8,780 nt of DNA from Gammaproteobacteria bacterium (GTDB lineage: Bacteria > Pseudomonadota > Gammaproteobacteria > SZUA-229). A model generated the notes under the pieces. It ran no database searches, was not told the DNA's origin, and saw only the letters and a program-made list of their open reading frames with translations. Of the stretch, positions 6,101 through 8,780 are shown piece after piece. The stretch spans positions 1-8,780 of the forward strand of contig JAOUPA010000076.1 of assembly GCA_029880105.1 (NCBI GenBank), given 5' to 3'. How positions within the stretch are numbered: the stretch's first letter is position 1; each line of letters begins with the position of its first letter. Made by a program: the position numbers and the translations under genes.

Positions 6101-6978
6101 ATCAGCGTGCCCACACCTTCATCGGTGAGCAGTTCCAGTAATACCGCGTGTTCAACGCGGCCATCAATAATGTGAGAAGTTTTTACGCCGGAGTTGACTG
6201 CGCCCAGTGCGCAATCGACTTTGGGTAACATGCCGCCATAGATAGTGCCATCGGCCTTTAGCCTGTCCACATCTTCGACATTAAGGCCGGTGAGCACCTT
6301 GCCCTGCTTGTCGAGAATGCCGGGTGTGTTGGTCAGCAATAATAATTTTTCAGCACCGAGTACACTGGCCATTTTACCGGCGACCAGGTCTGCATTGATA
6401 TTGTAGGACATGGCATCTTCACCCACACCTATTGGCGCAATCACCGGGATAAAGTCACCATGATCCAGGGTATGAACCAGTGAAGGATCAATGCCGGTAA
6501 TTTCACCAACATGGCCGAGGTCGATAATCTCGGGCGCATCCAGCTCGGGTGAGTTTCTTTCGATACGCATTTTTTTTGCGCGAATCAGGCAGCCGTCTTT
6601 ACCGGTTAGGCCAACCGCATGACCACCATTTTTATTGATCAGGCTGACAATACTTTTATTGACCAGGCCACCGAGTACCATTTCGACCACGTCCATGGTC
6701 TCGGTATCGGTAACACGCATACCGTTGATAAATTCAGACTGCTTGCCAATTTTTTCCAGTAACTTGCCGATCTGCGGGCCACCGCCGTGGACGATAACGG
6801 GGTTAACGCCAACCTGTTTCAGCAGGACGATATCCCGGGCAAAGCTGTTTTTCAGGTTTTCATCAATCATGGCATTACCGCCAAATTTGATGACAATAGT
6901 TTTGTTGTTCAGGTTCTGAAGATAGGGCAGGGCCTCGGATAGAACGTGTGCAACATTATTGGCATTGGTTTTATTCAC
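6091..6978 (-). CDS. argB: Acetylglutamate kinase
   Basis: A 295-residue cytoplasmic enzyme that phosphorylates N-acetyl-L-glutamate with ATP, the second step of arginine synthesis. The amino acid kinase fold is marked by IKFGGNAM (30-37, with phosphate-binding Lys31) and VHGGGPQI (63-70). Later come the NGMRVTD segment near residue 85, NINADLVAGKMA near 194-205, and LLLTNTPGILD, the nucleotide-binding region. The first 25 residues (NNVAHVLSEALPYLQNL) match the mobile N-terminal helix of hexameric, arginine-inhibited kinases such as the Pseudomonas enzyme and are absent from the short E. coli type, so arginine feedback control is likely. The start codon is GTG at 6978, with a strong AGGAG five bases upstream. 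It lies 99 bases after algC on the same strand, and that gap holds a hairpin. Its last codons overlap the terminator of the convergent DUF4124 gene. Confidence 0.97.
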   Translation of the reverse strand: MNKTNANNVAHVLSEALPYLQNLNNKTIVIKFGGNAMIDENLKNSFARDIVLLKQVGVNPVIVHGGGPQIGKLLEKIGKQSEFINGMRVTDTETMDVVEMVLGGLVNKSIVSLINKNGGHAVGLTGKDGCLIRAKKMRIERNSPELDAPEIIDLGHVGEITGIDPSLVHTLDHGDFIPVIAPIGVGEDAMSYNINADLVAGKMASVLGAEKLLLLTNTPGILDKQGKVLTGLNVEDVDRLKADGTIYGGMLPKVDCALGAVNSGVKTSHIIDGRVEHAVLLELLTDEGVGTLIKS

Positions 6979-6983
6979 AGCAG

Positions 6984-6988
6984 CTCCT
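6984..6988 (-). promoter_or_regulatory. Ribosome binding site for the GTG start of argB
   Basis: On the minus strand AGGAG lies five bases before GTG at 6978-6976. It is the strongest ribosome site in the window and supports the non-ATG start, which preserves the whole N-terminal regulatory helix. Confidence 0.75.
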
Positions 6989-7023
6989 GAAATAAGCTCG
7001 GTTAGTGGTTTTAATTTTGCCTG

Positions 7024-7049
7024 TTCCCACCCGGGGATGGAAGCCCCGG
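7024..7049. repeat. Overlapping inverted repeats between algC and argB
   Basis: CCGGGG (7031-7036) pairs perfectly with CCCCGG (7044-7049) around a seven-base loop. The same CCCGGG core also sits at the centre of a second, imperfect palindrome at 7024-7042 (TTCC, CCC/GGG, GGAA, with two mismatches). The two folds cannot form together. No T-run follows directly on either strand. It lies in the 99-base spacer of the algC-argB pair and may be a processing or stability hairpin, a weak terminator or attenuator, or a dispersed repeat. Confidence 0.4.
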
Positions 7050-7077
7050 TACATTGTCCTGAGAAAGATTTTTCCGT

Positions 7078-8454
7078 TTAAAAAGGAAGCTCGAGCGAGC
7101 TGTCCAGTTTCAGCAATTCCTGTTTAAAGCTGTTCTGAATCTCTGCCAGTTTGTCTTTGGTGTTGGCTTCGAACCGTAGTACTAAACAGGGCGTGGTGTT
7201 GGATGGGCGTATCAGGCCCCAGCCATCAGCGTAGTTAACGCGCATACCATCAATGGTGAAGATATTCGCGCCGGGAAAATCCGAGGCCTGTTTGAATTTT
7301 TCCATGAAGTCATAATGCGCGCCATCTTTCTCGAACTGTATCTGTAGCTCGGGCGTGTTGTAGCTATCGGGCAGGGCGCTGAATACATCGGAGGCAATCT
7401 CGTTACGCTTACTGAGAATTTCCAGCATGCGCGCGGCGCTGTACAGGCCGTCATCAAAACCGTACCAGCGTTCCTTGAAGAAGATATGGCCGCTCATTTC
7501 ACCGGCGAGTTCGGCGCCGGTCTCTTTCATTTTTGCCTTGATAAAAGAGTGGCCGGTTTTCCACATCAGTGGTTCACCGCCCAGTTCATTAATGACGTTT
7601 TCCAGGTTGGTGCTGGATTTGATATCAAAAATAATCTGCGCGCCCGGTTTTCTTTCCAGTACATCAGCGGCGTATAACATCATCTGGCGATCAGCCCAGA
7701 TCACGTTCAGTTTGTCATCGATGACACCAACACGGTCACCGTCACCATCAAACGCAAGGCCGAGATCAAGCTTGTTATCGGCAACCGCTTTTTTCAGGTC
7801 TTCGAGATTTTCCGGGCGTGAAGGGTCGGGGTGGTGGTTAGGGAAGTTGCCATCAACATCACAGAATAGCTCGGTGACTTCACAGCCCAGCTTGGTAAAC
7901 AGTTCAGTGGCACAGACACCGGCGACACCATTGCCGCAATCAACAGCAACGCGTAGTGGCCTGGCGAGTTTAATATCAGAGACGATTCTTTTGATGTAAT
8001 CGGGCAGTACATCCTGCTCATGATAACTGCCGGCACCACTGGCCAGCTGGTTGTTGACGATGGACTGATACAGGGCCTTGATGCCGTCACCATAAAGTGT
8101 GTTGCCAGCAATCAACATTTTCAGGCCGTTGTACTGCGGTGGATTGTGGCTACCGGTAATCATAATGCCGGTGCCGGTTTGCAGCTGGTGCGTGGCGTAA
8201 TATAAAACCGGAGTTGGCACCATGCCGATATCAACCACATTACAGCCACCGGCACGCAGGCCTTCGCTCAGTGCCTTCGAAAGCATCGGGCTGGACAGGC
8301 GACCATCACGACCAATGACAACGGTATCCTGATTCTGTTTTAGTGACTCAGTGGCAAATGCCTGGCCAATCTGGCGAACGGCATCGGGCGTGAGTGCGGT
8401 TTCAACAATGCCACGAATATCGTAGGCGCGAAAAATATCTTCGGAAATAGTCAT
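7078..8454 (-). CDS. algC: Phosphomannomutase/phosphoglucomutase
   Basis: A 458-residue cytoplasmic enzyme of the alpha-D-phosphohexomutase family that interconverts the 6- and 1-phosphates of mannose or glucose, supplying GDP-mannose and UDP-/dTDP-glucose for exopolysaccharide and lipopolysaccharide. All four family sites are present: the phosphoserine loop TGSHNPP with S102, the Mg2+ loop DGDGDR at 236-241, the sugar-binding GEMSGH with E319, S321 and H323, and the phosphate-binding RPSNT at 416-420. The N-terminal FRAYDIRG is also typical. Length agrees with Pseudomonas AlgC (463 residues), and the E-x-S-G-H type of sugar loop fits the dual-specificity PMM/PGM group. The ATG at 8454 gives the standard N-terminus with no strong Shine-Dalgarno. 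It follows dut by 23 bases and precedes argB, the same order as in Pseudomonas, so cotranscription with dut is probable. Confidence 0.96.
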   Translation of the reverse strand: MTISEDIFRAYDIRGIVETALTPDAVRQIGQAFATESLKQNQDTVVIGRDGRLSSPMLSKALSEGLRAGGCNVVDIGMVPTPVLYYATHQLQTGTGIMITGSHNPPQYNGLKMLIAGNTLYGDGIKALYQSIVNNQLASGAGSYHEQDVLPDYIKRIVSDIKLARPLRVAVDCGNGVAGVCATELFTKLGCEVTELFCDVDGNFPNHHPDPSRPENLEDLKKAVADNKLDLGLAFDGDGDRVGVIDDKLNVIWADRQMMLYAADVLERKPGAQIIFDIKSSTNLENVINELGGEPLMWKTGHSFIKAKMKETGAELAGEMSGHIFFKERWYGFDDGLYSAARMLEILSKRNEIASDVFSALPDSYNTPELQIQFEKDGAHYDFMEKFKQASDFPGANIFTIDGMRVNYADGWGLIRPSNTTPCLVLRFEANTKDKLAEIQNSFKQELLKLDSSLELPF

Positions 8455-8477
8455 TATTGTATCTACTTGGTTTTGTG

Positions 8478-8780
8478 TTATTTGGAGCCGGAGTGACCAA
8501 AGCCACCTGCGCCACGATCGGTCTCATCGAACTCGTCGACAACATCAAAGTCACACTGCACCACTGGCACAAATACCAGCTGCGCAATACGGTCGCCAAC
8601 TTCAATGGTGAAATCTTTGTTGCCACGATTCCAGCATGAAACGAACAGCTGTCCCTGGTAATCTGAATCGATCAGGCCGACCAGGTTACCGAGTACAATA
8701 CCGTGCTTATGACCGAGTCCTGATCTTGGCAAGATCGTGGCGGCCAGCTTGGGGTCAGCAATGTGGATAGCAACCCCAGT
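8478..8780 (-). CDS. dut: Deoxyuridine 5'-triphosphate nucleotidohydrolase, N-terminus beyond the window
   Basis: A cytoplasmic homotrimeric enzyme that hydrolyses dUTP to dUMP and pyrophosphate, keeping uracil out of DNA and supplying dUMP for thymidylate. The 100 C-terminal residues are present; the frame stays open to the right edge, so the gene is cut by the window and not truncated. An internal Met at 8732 is not the start, because conserved family sequence (TGVAIHIADP) continues upstream of it. Visible motifs in order are PRSGLG (motif 2), GNLVGLIDSDYQGQL (motif 3, with the catalytic Asp region), GDRIAQLVF (motif 4) and the C-terminal RGAGGFGHSG (motif 5, closing over the phosphates). 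Motif 1 must lie just outside. Its place immediately before algC matches the coaBC-dut-algC order of many gammaproteobacteria, which predicts coaBC beyond the edge. Confidence 0.96.
   Translation of the reverse strand, partial: TGVAIHIADPKLAATILPRSGLGHKHGIVLGNLVGLIDSDYQGQLFVSCWNRGNKDFTIEVGDRIAQLVFVPVVQCDFDVVDEFDETDRGAGGFGHSGSK

Noticed and set aside
7427..7999. A 190-codon open frame on the plus strand opposite algC.
   Set aside because: It lies entirely within algC, is Ser/Pro-rich in the manner of antisense frames and has no ribosome site. The minus-strand frame carries every catalytic motif.
8478..8732. dut starting at an internal methionine as a complete 84-residue gene.
   Set aside because: Conserved dUTPase sequence continues in frame upstream to the window edge, so the true start lies outside.
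1..8780. Search for CRISPR arrays, tRNA or rRNA genes, insertion sequences, phage genes and toxin-antitoxin pairs.
   Set aside because: No regular repeats, no transposase or integrase, no RNA gene signatures were seen. Genes are closely packed with only housekeeping or envelope functions.

Overview
The window looks like chromosomal housekeeping DNA from a gammaproteobacterium. The protein sequences of Dut, AlgC, ArgB, PyrE, HemW and AmpG are all of gammaproteobacterial type, and the block dut-algC-argB followed at a short distance by pyrE and an exonuclease III/Crc-family gene matches the arrangement known around Pseudomonas crc. DUF4124 proteins, of which there are two here, are also common in this class. 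Base composition is near even and uniform by eye. I cannot name the genus.

Layout, left to right. A membrane-anchored DUF4124 protein (51-530, +) converges with hemW, three bases apart. On the minus strand, reading right to left, an exonuclease III-family gene (3740-2964), ampG (2960-1695) and hemW (1667-534) are packed with gaps of 3 and 27 bases and probably form one transcript. pyrE (3828-4469, +) diverges from the exonuclease gene across 87 bases. A TauE/SafE-family permease (5300-4551, -) converges with pyrE and diverges from a secreted coiled-coil DUF4124 protein (5391-6062, +). That gene ends in a clear hairpin terminator overlapping the end of argB (6978-6091, -). algC (8454-7078, -) and dut (minus strand, running off the right edge with its N-terminus outside the window) complete a dut-algC-argB series.

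Functionally the window combines nucleotide supply and hygiene (pyrE, dut), arginine biosynthesis (argB), hexose-phosphate mutase activity for surface polysaccharide (algC), DNA repair (exonuclease III family), muropeptide uptake (ampG), heme delivery (hemW), anion export (TauE/SafE) and two envelope proteins of unknown role. There are no tRNA, rRNA, CRISPR or mobile elements, and no gene-free stretch longer than about 100 bases. I do not see a convincing new system. The points most worth a second look are the exonuclease at the crc locus that keeps its catalytic residues, the two DUF4124 proteins, the TauE/DUF4124 divergent pair, and a potentially alternative-folding hairpin between algC and argB.
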